64,000 bases of DNA. Origin: CALCEB01 sp035531475 (lineage in GTDB: Bacteria > Acidobacteriota > Terriglobia > UBA7540). A model generated the notes under the pieces. That model had not been told where the DNA came from and ran no database searches. It saw only the letters and a program-made list of their open reading frames with translations. This document shows, one piece after another, positions 10,587 to 19,506 of the stretch. Position 1 is the stretch's first letter; each line of letters opens with the position of its first letter. Made by a program: the position numbers and the translations under genes. Location: contig DATKST010000177.1 of NCBI GenBank assembly GCA_035531475.1, positions 18,502 through 82,501 of the forward strand, written 5' to 3'.

Positions 10587-11321
10587 GTGGGACAGAAAGT
10601 ACATCCCTATGGGTTTCGGCTGGGATACACCAAGACCTGGAAGTCGCGCTGGTTTGCCAAGAAGGGTTATGCCGACCTGCTGCATGAAGACTTGGCTCTG
10701 AAGAAGCGGCTGAAAGAGAACCTGAAGAGCGCTGGCGTGGCTTCGATCGAAATTGAGCGGCCCGGAAACAAACTGAAGATTACGATCAATACCGCCCGAC
10801 CCGGCATCATCATCGGGCGCAAAGGCGCGGAGATCGACCGGCTGCGACAGGAAGTTCAGAAGCAGACCGGATGCGAAGTCTTGCCCATCAATATTCAGGA
10901 AGTGCGCCGCCCGGAGTTGAATGCGCAATTGGTGGCTGAATCGATTTGCTTGCAGCTTGAAAAGCGTGTCGCCTTCCGGCGCGCCATGCGCAAGGCGGTG
11001 GATTCTGCGTTGCGCTTCGGTTGCAAAGGAATTAAGGTGCGGTGCGGCGGACGGCTGAACGGCGCGGAAATTGCCCGGTCTGAATGGTATCTGCAAGGGC
11101 GCCTTCCACTCCACACGCTGCGCGCTGACATTGATTTTGGGATGGCCGAGGCCCGGACAACCTACGGAGTCATCGGGGTGAAGTGTTGGGTGTATAACGG
11201 AGAGATTCTGATGCAAAAGCAGCGGCCGGCGCGTCGTGCGGAGCCGGTGGCGGTTCCAGCGGCGCCGGCGGGTCCCGTCCCGGTTTTGGAACCTGAGACT
11301 CTGCCGGACGTGCAGGCTTAA
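10587..11321 (+). CDS. rpsC: 30S ribosomal protein S3
   Basis: mRNA entry-site protein of the 30S subunit. The 244-residue product starts from GTG 10587 (MGQKVHPYGFRLGYTKTW), with GGGAGG about 10 bp upstream. The KH domain carries RPGIIIGRKGAEI, and the C-terminal domain carries GRLNGAEIARSEW and GVIGVKCWVY. The final 30 residues are a Pro/Ala/Val-rich extension beyond the core. Confidence 0.96.
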   Translation: MGQKVHPYGFRLGYTKTWKSRWFAKKGYADLLHEDLALKKRLKENLKSAGVASIEIERPGNKLKITINTARPGIIIGRKGAEIDRLRQEVQKQTGCEVLPINIQEVRRPELNAQLVAESICLQLEKRVAFRRAMRKAVDSALRFGCKGIKVRCGGRLNGAEIARSEWYLQGRLPLHTLRADIDFGMAEARTTYGVIGVKCWVYNGEILMQKQRPARRAEPVAVPAAPAGPVPVLEPETLPDVQA

Positions 11322-11381
11322 GGCTGGATGTTCTGGTAACTTTCGCCCGCGCGGAGGGTCGAAAACGGAGAATTTGACCGT

Positions 11382-11798
11382 ATGTTGATGCCTAGTAAAG
11401 TGAAGTTTCGTAAACAGCAGCGCGGCCGCATGCGCGGCAAGGCGTGGCGGGGATCGCGTCTGTCCTTTGGTGATTTCGGGTTGAAGGCCGTCGAGCCAGG
11501 CTGGATTACGGCGCGGCAGATTGAGGCGGGGCGCGTGGCGATCATGCGCTTCATCAAGCGCGGGGGCAAGCTCTGGATCCGGATATTCCCGGACAAGCCC
11601 GTGACCAAGAAACCGGCAGAAACCCGCATGGGCAAAGGCAAGGGCGCTCCGGAATTCTGGGTGGCGGTGGTCAAACCGGGCCGGGTTCTCTTTGAGATGG
11701 AAGGCGTGAGCGAGGCCGATGCCCGCGAAGCGTTGCGCCTGGCAAGTCATAAATTTTCGATTTCGACGCAGTTTGTCGCCCGGGACGGGGCGGCCTAG
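11382..11798 (+). CDS. rplP: 50S ribosomal protein L16
   Basis: Organises the tRNA binding sites of the large subunit. The 138-residue product starts MLMPSKVKFRKQQRGRMRG. The signature RFIKRGGKLWIRIFPDKP and the GKGKGAPEFWVA loop with its conserved basic residues are present. Length and position between rpsC and rpmC are standard. Confidence 0.97.
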   Translation: MLMPSKVKFRKQQRGRMRGKAWRGSRLSFGDFGLKAVEPGWITARQIEAGRVAIMRFIKRGGKLWIRIFPDKPVTKKPAETRMGKGKGAPEFWVAVVKPGRVLFEMEGVSEADAREALRLASHKFSISTQFVARDGAA

Positions 11799-11818
11799 GT
11801 GGCGCGAGGAGTGAAGGG

Positions 11819-12019
11819 ATGACCGCGGAAAAGATTCGCGAATGGAATGAGAGCGAGATTCAGGCCAAGGAGCGGGAGTTCTCCGAACAATTGTTCCGGC
11901 TGAAGTTTCAGATGGCGAGCGGTCAAGCCGGTGTCCTGGCCAAGATCCGGGAGTTGCGCAAGGATATCGCGCGCATTAAGACCATCCGCCGTGAGGCAGA
12001 GATTCAGGCAAAGAGATAA
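11819..12019 (+). CDS. rpmC: 50S ribosomal protein L29
   Basis: Small two-helix protein near the tunnel exit. The 66-residue product contains EQLFRLKFQMASGQ and the IRELRKDIARIKTI motif. The ATG lies 21 bp after the rplP stop, preceded by GAGGAGTGAAGGG. Confidence 0.94.
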   Translation: MTAEKIREWNESEIQAKEREFSEQLFRLKFQMASGQAGVLAKIRELRKDIARIKTIRREAEIQAKR

Positions 12020-12064
12020 TTGAACCGGGCCGGCGCGGAGCCGGCGGTTTTCGGAAAGTAGCTT

Positions 12065-12346
12065 ATGAAAACTCGGCGGCAGGAAAAAGTCGGAGTGGTC
12101 ACCAGCACCAAGATGCAAAAGACCGTGGTGGTGACCGTGGAGCGACAAATTATCCACCCGCTCTATAAGCGGGTGGTGAGGCGGTCCAGCAAGTTTCATG
12201 CCCACGATGAGAAGGGGCAGTGCCAGGCTGGCGATACCGTGCGGATCGAAGAGACCCGCCCGATGAGTGCGCTGAAGCGCTGGAGGGTGGTTGAAGTGGT
12301 CACCCGGGTTTCTCCGGCGGCTCTGGAGCCGGAGGTGAAAGCATGA
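12065..12346 (+). CDS. rpsQ: 30S ribosomal protein S17
   Basis: OB-fold protein that binds the 5' domain of 16S rRNA. The 93-residue product has KVGVVTSTKMQKTVVV at its start and KFHAHDEKGQCQAGDTVRI in the middle. Its stop overlaps the rplN start by four bases. Confidence 0.96.
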   Translation: MKTRRQEKVGVVTSTKMQKTVVVTVERQIIHPLYKRVVRRSSKFHAHDEKGQCQAGDTVRIEETRPMSALKRWRVVEVVTRVSPAALEPEVKA

Positions 12347-12711
12347 TTGGAATGCGCACCATCCTGCGGGTGGCGGATAATTCCGGAGCACGAAAGCTTT
12401 CCTGTATCCTGCCGCTCGGCGGTGACGTGGGCTTGCAAGCGGCGCTGGGTGATGTGGTGACGGCGGCTGTGAAAGAAGCCGCGCCGGGCAGCTCGATTCC
12501 CAAGGGAAGTGTTGTGAAGGCGGTCATTGTGCGGATGCGTAAGGAGCAGCGGCGCCGGGACGGCAGCTACATCCGTTTTGACGAAAACGCCGCGGTACTG
12601 ATTAACGATGTAGGGGAGCCGGTTGGCACTCGCGTCTTCGGGCCGGTTGCCCGGGAACTGCGCGAGAAGAAATTCCTGAAGATCGTTTCATTGGCTCCCG
12701 AGGTGCTGTGA
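12343..12711 (+). CDS. rplN: 50S ribosomal protein L14
   Basis: Interface protein that forms a bridge between the subunits. The 122-residue product begins MIGMRTILRVADNSGARK; GSVVKAVIVRMRKE and RVFGPVARELREK are further family motifs. First gene of the spc operon, overlapping rpsQ by four bases and rplX by one. Confidence 0.97.
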   Translation: MIGMRTILRVADNSGARKLSCILPLGGDVGLQAALGDVVTAAVKEAAPGSSIPKGSVVKAVIVRMRKEQRRRDGSYIRFDENAAVLINDVGEPVGTRVFGPVARELREKKFLKIVSLAPEVL

Positions 12712-13037
12712 TGGGAAGTACACTGGATATCCGGAAGAACGATGTGGTGAAGGTGCTGGCAGGGCGGGACCGGGGCAAAGAGGGGCGGGTGCTCGAAGTG
12801 GAGCCGGGCCGCTACCGGGTTTTTGTGGAACATGTGAACATGATCAAGCGCCATACCCGGCCGAATCCGGCCAAGCAGATTCGCGGCGGCATTCTCGAAA
12901 AGGAAGGGCCGATTCACGTTTCCAACGTGGCTCTGATCTGCGGGGAATGCGGCCCGACACGAATCCAGCACCGCGAGAAGGCGGAAGGAAAGAAGGTTCG
13001 CGTTTGCGTCAAGTGTGGCAAGGTTCTGGACCGGTAA
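12711..13037 (+). CDS. rplX: 50S ribosomal protein L24
   Basis: Assembly-initiating protein of the 50S subunit. The 108-residue product has a KOW motif, KVLAGRDRGKEGRVLEVEP. The C-terminal part carries two Cys pairs (CGEC and CVKC), so this is a zinc-binding form. The ATG at 12711 is chosen over a GTG one codon upstream because it fits the TGATG junction with rplN. Confidence 0.95.
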   Translation: MGSTLDIRKNDVVKVLAGRDRGKEGRVLEVEPGRYRVFVEHVNMIKRHTRPNPAKQIRGGILEKEGPIHVSNVALICGECGPTRIQHREKAEGKKVRVCVKCGKVLDR

Positions 13038-13059
13038 TCCAAAGAGGGCAGAAGGTGAA

Positions 13060-13653
13060 ATGACTCCGCGTTTGAAAGAGCGATACCAGAAAAATGTGGT
13101 GCCGGCGCTGGTTGAGGCGTTCAAGTATACGAATGCTTCCGCCGTGCCACGGCTGCGCAAGATTGTGGTGAACATGGGATTGGGCGAGGCAATTCAAAAT
13201 GCCAAGCTGCTGGATTCGGCTGGCCGGGATCTGGGCCTGATCACTGGACAAAAACCGGTGGTCACCCGGGCCCGGAAATCCATCTCCAATTTCAAGCTGC
13301 GTAAGAACATGCCCATCGGAGTGATGGTGACGCTGCGCGGAGACCGCATGTATGAGTTCTTTGACCGGTTGGCCAACGTCACCTTGCCACGCGTCCGCGA
13401 TTTTCGCGGCCTTTCGAGCCGCGCTTTCGACGGCCGCGGAAATTATACGATCGGCCTGCGAGACCAGTTGGTGTTTCCGGAAATCGATTACTCCAAAGTG
13501 GAAAAGACCAAGGGTATGAACATCTCCATTGTGACCGATGCCCGGACGGATGCCGAAGGCCTGGCGCTGCTGCGCCACATGGGCCTGCCTTTCCGGCAAG
13601 AAGCCCGGCGGCGAGCCGCCGAAGGGCAAACGGATGAGAAGGCGGGAGGATAA
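13060..13653 (+). CDS. rplE: 50S ribosomal protein L5
   Basis: Binds 5S rRNA and contacts tRNA at the central protuberance. The 197-residue product starts MTPRLKERYQKNVVPAL; an in-frame start at 13015 lies inside rplX and is rejected. Family segments are IVVNMGLGEA, GQKPVVTRARKSISNFKLR and the C-terminal NISIVTDARTDAEG. About 15 residues extend past the usual end. Confidence 0.96.
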   Translation: MTPRLKERYQKNVVPALVEAFKYTNASAVPRLRKIVVNMGLGEAIQNAKLLDSAGRDLGLITGQKPVVTRARKSISNFKLRKNMPIGVMVTLRGDRMYEFFDRLANVTLPRVRDFRGLSSRAFDGRGNYTIGLRDQLVFPEIDYSKVEKTKGMNISIVTDARTDAEGLALLRHMGLPFRQEARRRAAEGQTDEKAGG

Positions 13654-13656
13654 CCG

Positions 13657-13842
13657 GTGGCGCGTACTTCGCAGATGGCCAAGCTTGTCAGAAAGCCAAA
13701 GTTTAAGATCCGTCATCGGAACCGTTGCCGCATCTGCGGCCGGCCGCGCGGGTATCTTCGAAAGTTTCAGATGTGCCGCCTCTGCTTCCGCCAGCTTGCG
13801 CTCCGCGGAGACATTCCGGGAGTGATCAAGTCAAGCTGGTAA
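13657..13842 (+). CDS. rpsN: 30S ribosomal protein S14, zinc-binding short form
   Basis: 16S rRNA-binding protein of the 30S head. The 61-residue length and the CRICGRPRGY and CRLCFRQLA motifs place it in the short zinc-binding (C+) type. It starts at GTG 13657, four bases after the rplE stop region. No second, zinc-free copy is present in this window. Confidence 0.96.
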   Translation: MARTSQMAKLVRKPKFKIRHRNRCRICGRPRGYLRKFQMCRLCFRQLALRGDIPGVIKSSW

Positions 13843-13900
13843 GATTACCAGCCGGGCTGTGAGCGGCCGCGGGGCCGCGAATTTGATTGTTGGGAGACTT

Positions 13901-14302
13901 ATGGCAGCCGTTACTGACCCTATTGCCGACATGCTGACGCGAATCCGGAACGGGATTCAGGCCCGTCACGCCCGCGTGGATATTCCCGCCTCCAAGATGA
14001 AGGTGAGCGTGGCCTCCATTTTGCGGGACGAGGGCTATATTGCCGGCTTCAAGGTCGCGGAGGAAGGTAAAAAGAAGGTTATCCGAATTTCTCTGCGTTA
14101 CTCCGTGAACGGGAAAAACACGATTTCCAGCCTGACCCGCGTTTCCCGGCCGGGACGCCGCGTTTATGTGGGTGTGGATCAAATTCCCCGCATTCTGGGG
14201 GGCATGGGTGTTGCCATCCTTACCACTCCTAACGGGCTGATGACCGGTAAGAATGCCAAGAAGGCGGGCATCGGCGGTGAGTTGCTTTGCACAATTTCCT
14301 AA
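13901..14302 (+). CDS. rpsH: 30S ribosomal protein S8
   Basis: Central-domain 16S rRNA binder. In E. coli it represses the spc operon; no such target was identified here. The product from ATG 13901 starts MAAVTDPIADMLTRIRNG and has 133 residues, with VSRPGRRVYVGVDQIP and the C-terminal GIGGELLCTI. An earlier in-frame start at 13859 adds a non-conserved extension and is rejected. Confidence 0.96.
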   Translation: MAAVTDPIADMLTRIRNGIQARHARVDIPASKMKVSVASILRDEGYIAGFKVAEEGKKKVIRISLRYSVNGKNTISSLTRVSRPGRRVYVGVDQIPRILGGMGVAILTTPNGLMTGKNAKKAGIGGELLCTIS

Positions 14303-14400
14303 TTGGAGCAAGAGCGTCCGGCTTGACGGACCGCGAACGGGCCGTCGCCTGATGGAGACTTTGCCAGGCGAATAGATCATCGGTTTCAGGATAGAAAAAC

Positions 14401-14952
14401 ATGTCGCGGATTGGAAACAAGCTGATTGAGCTTCCGAAGGGCGTATCATTCCAGCCGGAAGCAGGGGCCGTCAAGGTGACGGGTCCCAAAGGCACACTTC
14501 AGGTAGCGCTGCCTTTCGGCATAAAGGTTGAGAAGCAGGATGGACATTTGAAGACCCAGCGGACGGGGGATTCACATGCTGCCATTCAAGGCTTGGTGCG
14601 CAGCCTGCTGGCCAATGCTGTGCGCGGTGTGACGGAGGGCTTTGAAAAGCACCTGGATATAGTAGGGATCGGGTATCGCGCTGAAACTAAAGGAACGAAC
14701 GTGGTGTTCAGTCTGGGGTACTCACATCCGATCGAATTCCCGGTTCCGCCGGGCTTAACAGTCACAGTTGAGAAGCTGACACACTTGGTGGTGAAGGGAA
14801 CTGATAAGCAGCGCGTAGGCCAGCTCGCGGCTGAAATCCGGGAGCTAAGGCCCCCCGACCCTTATAAAAACAAAGGCGTTCGTTACACGGGTGAGCGTTT
14901 GAAGAAGAAGGCAGGCAAGGCCGCAGGTGGCGCGGGAGCGGCCAAGCAATAA
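14401..14952 (+). CDS. rplF: 50S ribosomal protein L6
   Basis: Located near the factor-binding site of the 50S subunit. The 183-residue product begins MSRIGNKLIELPKGVSF. The C-terminal signature RPPDPYKNKGVRYTGE is followed by a Lys/Ala/Gly-rich tail. The gap to rpsH is about 98 bp and holds nothing recognisable. Confidence 0.97.
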   Translation: MSRIGNKLIELPKGVSFQPEAGAVKVTGPKGTLQVALPFGIKVEKQDGHLKTQRTGDSHAAIQGLVRSLLANAVRGVTEGFEKHLDIVGIGYRAETKGTNVVFSLGYSHPIEFPVPPGLTVTVEKLTHLVVKGTDKQRVGQLAAEIRELRPPDPYKNKGVRYTGERLKKKAGKAAGGAGAAKQ

Positions 14953-14979
14953 TCTCAGGATGGGGTCAGCAGGATTACC

Positions 14980-15348
14980 ATGTTGAAACTGGTTTCTAGG
15001 GACACGGCAAGGCGGCGCATTCATGTTCGGATTCATAGAAGGATCATCCGCCAAGCTCGTTTGCCTCGCCTGAATGTCTTCAGGTCGCTCAACCACATTT
15101 ATGCCCAGATTATTGACGATAGCGCCGGGCAGACCCTGGTGTCGGCTTCCTCCCGCGACCGGGAAGTCCGCATGTCGCTGAAGACCGGGGGTAACGTAGC
15201 TGCAGCCAAGGTAGTGGGTAAGGCGCTGGCGGAACGCGCTGTCGCGGCTGGAATCTCCAATGTGGTTTTTGACCGGGGCGGATACGCCTATCACGGGCGG
15301 GTGAAGACTTTGGCAGATGCCGCGCGTGAAGGTGGACTGAAATTCTAG
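14980..15348 (+). CDS. rplR: 50S ribosomal protein L18
   Basis: 5S rRNA-binding protein. The 122-residue product contains RLNVFRSLNHIYAQIIDD and ends VVFDRGGYAYHGRVKTLAD, the typical L18 C-terminal half, followed by AAREGGLKF. Confidence 0.96.
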   Translation: MLKLVSRDTARRRIHVRIHRRIIRQARLPRLNVFRSLNHIYAQIIDDSAGQTLVSASSRDREVRMSLKTGGNVAAAKVVGKALAERAVAAGISNVVFDRGGYAYHGRVKTLADAAREGGLKF

Positions 15349-15357
15349 GGAGAGGAA

Positions 15358-15870
15358 ATGGGGAGGGTTTTTTTGTCGAATCGGATTGATCCCAACACGT
15401 TGCAGTTAAAAGACCAGGTGATCTCCATCAATCGAGTCACCAAGGTGGTCAAGGGCGGCAAGAACCTCAGCTTTGCGGCGTTGGTCGTGGTGGGGGACAG
15501 CAATGGCCATGTGGGTTATGGCTCAGGCAAAGCCCGTGAAGTTCCCATGGCGATCCGCAAGGGCATTGATGCCGCCAAGAAGGCTATCGTCAGAGTGAAC
15601 ATTACACCGATTTCGATCCCTCACGCCGTGGTGGGCAGGTTTGGGGCGGGAAGAGTCCTCCTGAAACCCGCGCCGGCTGGCACCGGAGTGATTGCCGGAG
15701 GAGCGGTGCGGGCCGTTGTGGAGGCAGCCGGAGTTCAAAATGTTCTGACCAAGTCCCTGGGAACCACGAATCCACACAATGTGGTAAAGGCCACCATGGA
15801 TGCCTTGATTCAACTTTGCAATCCCGAGGAAGTTGCGGCCGCCCGTGGCAAGACCGTAGAAGAGCTCTGA
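15358..15870 (+). CDS. rpsE: 30S ribosomal protein S5
   Basis: Decoding-fidelity protein with an RNA-binding N-terminal domain. The 170-residue product has GGKNLSFAALVVVGD and HVGYGSGKAREVPMAIRK, and the C-terminal TNPHNVVKATMDAL. GAGAGGAA precedes the ATG, nine bases after the rplR stop. Confidence 0.97.
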   Translation: MGRVFLSNRIDPNTLQLKDQVISINRVTKVVKGGKNLSFAALVVVGDSNGHVGYGSGKAREVPMAIRKGIDAAKKAIVRVNITPISIPHAVVGRFGAGRVLLKPAPAGTGVIAGGAVRAVVEAAGVQNVLTKSLGTTNPHNVVKATMDALIQLCNPEEVAAARGKTVEEL

Positions 15871-15883
15871 AGGACTGAAAACT

Positions 15884-16183
15884 GTGATTGAGAAGAAAGT
15901 TAGAAAAATCTGGATCAAATGGATACGAAGCGGAATCGGCTTTCCGTACCGGCAGAAGGACGCGGTTAAGAGTCTGGGGTTGCGCCGGCTGAATCACGTC
16001 GTCGAATGTGAAGATACGCCACAAATCCGCGGGCTGATTGCGAAAGTCCCGCACCTTGTGGAAGTGGTTGACGCTCCTTCCGACCATCGTCCCTTGAAGG
16101 TCCCGGAGTACACCATCGTGAAGCCCGAGGCGGCGGGTCCGGAGAAGACTCCCCAGCCGGAGCCTCAAAATCCAGCGGAGTGA
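15884..16183 (+). CDS. rpmD: 50S ribosomal protein L30
   Basis: Small 50S protein. The core WIRSGIGFPYRQKDAVKSLG followed by LRRLNHVVECEDTPQIRG and a helix (GLIAKVPHLVEVV) matches L30. At 99 residues it is much longer than the usual 60, with an additional C-terminal stretch rich in Pro and Glu. It starts at GTG 15884. Position between rpsE and rplO supports the call. Confidence 0.92.
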   Translation: MIEKKVRKIWIKWIRSGIGFPYRQKDAVKSLGLRRLNHVVECEDTPQIRGLIAKVPHLVEVVDAPSDHRPLKVPEYTIVKPEAAGPEKTPQPEPQNPAE

Positions 16184-16194
16184 GCAGATCGAAA

Positions 16195-16647
16195 ATGGCG
16201 ATTCATATTGGAAGTCTTCGGCCACCTCGCGGCGCGCATAAAAGGCGCAAGAGGATTGGCTTCGGAATGGGGTCTGGCCATGGCAAGACGGCCACCCGAG
16301 GATCCAAAGGACAAAAGTCCAGGGCGGGCTCCCGGCTGCGCGTGGGTTTTGAAGGCGGACAGATGCCGCTCCAGCGCCGCCTCCCCAAACGCGGATTCAC
16401 CAATATATTCAGAAAACAGTATGCGGTGGTTAACCTTGGCGACCTTGCGGAACTGGATTTGAACGGACCGGTAACTCCCGAATCCCTCGTCCAGGCGGGT
16501 GTCGTCAAGAAGCTGTATGACGGTTTGAAAATCCTGGGTGAAGGAGATCTCGAAAAACCGGTTACCATTTCTGCGCACCGTTTTTCGAAATCGGCTTTGG
16601 AGAAAATCAAGAAGGCTGGAGGAACGGCCGAGGTCATCTCTGCATGA
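16195..16647 (+). CDS. rplO: 50S ribosomal protein L15
   Basis: Late-assembly 50S protein. The 150-residue product from ATG 16195 starts MAIHIGSLRPPRGAHKRRKR. The glycine-rich segment GMGSGHGKTATRGSKGQKS is typical, and ISAHRFSKSALEKIKKAGG closes the protein. An upstream in-frame GTG at 16180 adds five residues and is less likely. The stop overlaps the secY start. Confidence 0.96.
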   Translation: MAIHIGSLRPPRGAHKRRKRIGFGMGSGHGKTATRGSKGQKSRAGSRLRVGFEGGQMPLQRRLPKRGFTNIFRKQYAVVNLGDLAELDLNGPVTPESLVQAGVVKKLYDGLKILGEGDLEKPVTISAHRFSKSALEKIKKAGGTAEVISA

Positions 16648-18050
16648 TTGAGTCTTTAAGGAGCGTCTTTGAAATAGCGGACCTGCGCAAGCGGATCGGT
16701 TTCACGCTGTTGCTCCTTGCTGTCTACCGGCTCGGCTCCTTCATTCCGACGCCCGGCATTAATGCCACTGTTTTCCAGCAATATTTCAATCAGATGGGGG
16801 GCACGTTATTCGGCCTGCTTTCCATGTTTTCTGGAGGCAGCCTCAATCGCTTGACGGTTTTTGCGCTTGGTATCATGCCGTACATCACGGCCTCCATTAT
16901 TCTACAGTTGTTGACAGTGGTCTCTCCCACTCTTGAAAAGCTCTCGAAGGAGGGGCAACTCGGCCAGAAAAAAATCACGGAATACACCCGCTGGCTCACG
17001 GTGGGGCTTAGCGTGTTTCAGTCCTTCGGCATTGCGGTCGCTCTACAGCGGCAAACCAGCTTGGGCGTGCCCATGGTGACTCATCCGGGACCGAGCTTCA
17101 TTTTTAGCACCGTCCTGACGCTGACCGCCGGGTCCGTCTTCATCATGTGGTTGGGCGAGCAAATCACTTCGCGGGGCATCGGCAACGGCATGTCGCTGCT
17201 AATCTTTGCCGGAATTGTCGTGGGCCTGCCCGCAGCGGCCCAAAATCTCTATAGCAACGTTTTTGTGACGCGGATCTGGAGCCCGTTGGTTTTGCTGGTT
17301 CTGCTGGCCTTCATGCTGGCTATTGTCGCCTTCATTGTCTTCTTCGAACGCGGCGAGCGGCGGATTCCGATTCAGTATGCGAAGCGCATCGTGGGGCGCA
17401 AGATCATGGGTGGCGTTTCCACCCACCTGCCCTTAAAGGTGAACAGTGGCGGTGTGATGCCCATTATTTTCGCCGTCTCGCTGCTTACCTTTCCTCAGAC
17501 CATCGGCCTTTTTTGGAAAGGAGGGCTGTTTGGAAAGTTGGTGAACGGTTTTTTGAGTCTTTTCGCCTGGGGCGAGCCTCTCTATACGCTAACTTACATC
17601 ATCTTGATTATGTTTTTTGCGCACTTTTACCTTTCTATTATCTACAACCCCGATGAGGTTGCGGACAACGTACGGAAACAAGGCGGGTTTATCCCAGGCA
17701 TCCGTCCGGGAAAAAGGACAGCGGACTATTTGGACGATGTTCTGACGAAGATTACGTGGGTGGGCGGAGCTTATCTGGCCATGGTGGCCCTGATTCCCGA
17801 AATCATGCTGGCCGGGCTGCGGTTGAACCACCTCCCGGTGTGGCTGGGTGGAGCTTGGTTTGATTCGTACATGCCGACCTGGCTGCTGCACGGCCTGAAC
17901 GTCCACTTCTTCTTCGGAGGCACATCGCTCTTGATCGTGGTGCAAGTGGCGATGGACACGATTCAACAAGTCGAGTCGCAATTGATCATGCGTCATTATG
18001 AAGGCTTTATGAAGAAGGGGCGCGTTCGTGGCCGGCGAGCTGCGTCATGA
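16644..18050 (+). CDS. secY: Protein translocase subunit SecY
   Basis: Channel subunit of the Sec translocon in the cytoplasmic membrane. The 468-residue product has ten predicted hydrophobic segments. Signatures are YRLGSFIPTPGIN near the first helix, GIMPYITASIILQLL, the cytoplasmic loop RRIPIQYAKR and PGKRTADYLD. Length is slightly above the E. coli protein, mostly through a longer loop before the last helix. It overlaps rplO by four bases and adk by 23 bases. secE and secG are not in this window. Confidence 0.97.
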   Translation: MIESLRSVFEIADLRKRIGFTLLLLAVYRLGSFIPTPGINATVFQQYFNQMGGTLFGLLSMFSGGSLNRLTVFALGIMPYITASIILQLLTVVSPTLEKLSKEGQLGQKKITEYTRWLTVGLSVFQSFGIAVALQRQTSLGVPMVTHPGPSFIFSTVLTLTAGSVFIMWLGEQITSRGIGNGMSLLIFAGIVVGLPAAAQNLYSNVFVTRIWSPLVLLVLLAFMLAIVAFIVFFERGERRIPIQYAKRIVGRKIMGGVSTHLPLKVNSGGVMPIIFAVSLLTFPQTIGLFWKGGLFGKLVNGFLSLFAWGEPLYTLTYIILIMFFAHFYLSIIYNPDEVADNVRKQGGFIPGIRPGKRTADYLDDVLTKITWVGGAYLAMVALIPEIMLAGLRLNHLPVWLGGAWFDSYMPTWLLHGLNVHFFFGGTSLLIVVQVAMDTIQQVESQLIMRHYEGFMKKGRVRGRRAAS

Positions 18051-18723
18051 GGCGGCGGGATGGGTTCCCGGCGTGTATCCGATCATTATGCTGGGAGCGC
18101 CGGGAGCGGGCAAGGGTACCCAGGCCCGGGAGATTTCCAAAGCGCTGCATATCCCGGCAATTTCGACCGGAGAGATGCTCCGGCAGGCGGCCCGGCATCG
18201 AACTCCGCTGGGGCTGAAAGCGCAGGAAATCATGGAGAGCGGCGGGCTTGTGCCGGACGGCCTGGTTTGCAGCATGGTGGAAGAGAGACTGGGTCTGCCC
18301 GATTGCGCCGGAGGATTCATTCTGGATGGATTTCCCAGGACTCTGGAGCAAGCTCAGTTCATTGAACGCTTTATTGAGGAAGGCTGGCATGTCCAGCCGC
18401 TGGCGATTAATCTCGCGGTGGACCGTGAGTCCATCATTAAGAGGCTAACGGGACGGCGGATGTGTCCGGTTTGCGGGTCCATCTACAATATCTATCTCAA
18501 CCCGCCGCGCTTGCCAAACCATTGCGACCTTGAGGGGACGCCGCTGATGCAGAGGGATGACGACCGGGATGACGTGATTCGAGAGCGGTTAGTCCACTAC
18601 GACCACGATACCAAGCCCTTGCTGGACCATTACCGGCAGGCCGGCCATCTACTGGATATCGATGGAAGCCGCCCGCCCCGGGAGCTGACGGAGGCCATCC
18701 TTCAGGCGATCCGAAGTGTATGA
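18028..18723 (+). CDS. adk: Adenylate kinase
   Basis: Interconverts ATP plus AMP with two ADP. The P-loop is GAPGAGKGT (residues 23-31 from the GTG at 18028). DGFPRTLEQAQ is the AMP-binding signature. The LID carries CPVCG and a later HCDLEG, so it is a zinc-type LID with Asp as likely fourth ligand. GTG 18028 overlaps secY and has AAGAAGGGG upstream; GTG 18073 is an alternative that would give the more usual short N-terminus. secY-adk-map is a conserved order. Confidence 0.94.
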   Translation: MAGELRHEAAGWVPGVYPIIMLGAPGAGKGTQAREISKALHIPAISTGEMLRQAARHRTPLGLKAQEIMESGGLVPDGLVCSMVEERLGLPDCAGGFILDGFPRTLEQAQFIERFIEEGWHVQPLAINLAVDRESIIKRLTGRRMCPVCGSIYNIYLNPPRLPNHCDLEGTPLMQRDDDRDDVIRERLVHYDHDTKPLLDHYRQAGHLLDIDGSRPPRELTEAILQAIRSV

Positions 18724-19466
18724 TTATTTGCAAGACGGCTGGCGAGATAGAAAAGCTCCGCCAGAGTGGCCAGACAACTCGCGAAATTCTTGAGGAGCTT
18801 CGACCTCGCGTTCAGCCGGGTGTCACCACTTGGGAGCTTGAAGAATTTGTGGCCAAGCGGCTGAAACAATTAAACGTTAAGCCCGCTTTCAAAGGGTATC
18901 ACGGCTATCCGGCTTGCTTGTGCGCCTCGGTGAATGAGGAAATCATTCACGGTATTCCTTCTGGCAAAAGGCTGAAAGCCGGCGACATTATCAGCCTGGA
19001 CATGGGTGTGGTGAAGGACGGATACTTCGGCGATTGCGCCATCACCGTTCCGGTTGGAGAAATCAACGAGTTCTTGCAAAGGTTACTGAGGGTTTCGGAA
19101 GAATCCTTGGAGATGGCGATTGACCGGGCCCGCCCCGGGTTCCGCATCGGTGATATTTCCGCTGTGATCCAACAGCATGCCGAGGAAAACGGGTACTCGG
19201 TGGTGCGGGAGTTCACGGGGCACGGCATCGGGCGGAGTCTCCATGAGGAACCGCAGGTACCGAACTTCGGCGAGGCGGGGCAAGGACCGCCGCTGAAGGA
19301 GGGGATGGTCCTGGCCCTTGAGACGATGATCAACTCAGCGGGTAGCGCCGTGCGGATTCTCAAGGACAACTGGACGGCAGTGACGGCCGATGGCGGGCAT
19401 TCGGCCCACTTTGAGCACATGGTGGCCATCACCAAGAATGGACCGGACGTCCTCACTCGTATTTGA
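18720..19466 (+). CDS. map: Methionine aminopeptidase, type I
   Basis: Removes the initiator methionine from nascent proteins. The 248-residue product contains all metal ligands expected for the family: Asp94, Asp105, His168, Glu201 and Glu232, within SLDMGV, FGDCAI, TGHGIG, ALETM and HFEHMV. His78 in IIHGIP is the usual substrate-site residue. It overlaps the adk stop by four bases. Confidence 0.97.
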   Translation: MIICKTAGEIEKLRQSGQTTREILEELRPRVQPGVTTWELEEFVAKRLKQLNVKPAFKGYHGYPACLCASVNEEIIHGIPSGKRLKAGDIISLDMGVVKDGYFGDCAITVPVGEINEFLQRLLRVSEESLEMAIDRARPGFRIGDISAVIQQHAEENGYSVVREFTGHGIGRSLHEEPQVPNFGEAGQGPPLKEGMVLALETMINSAGSAVRILKDNWTAVTADGGHSAHFEHMVAITKNGPDVLTRI

Positions 19467-19506
19467 GCGGTTCGGGAGAGCTGGAGCCAGCTCCAGTTTG
19501 GAATTT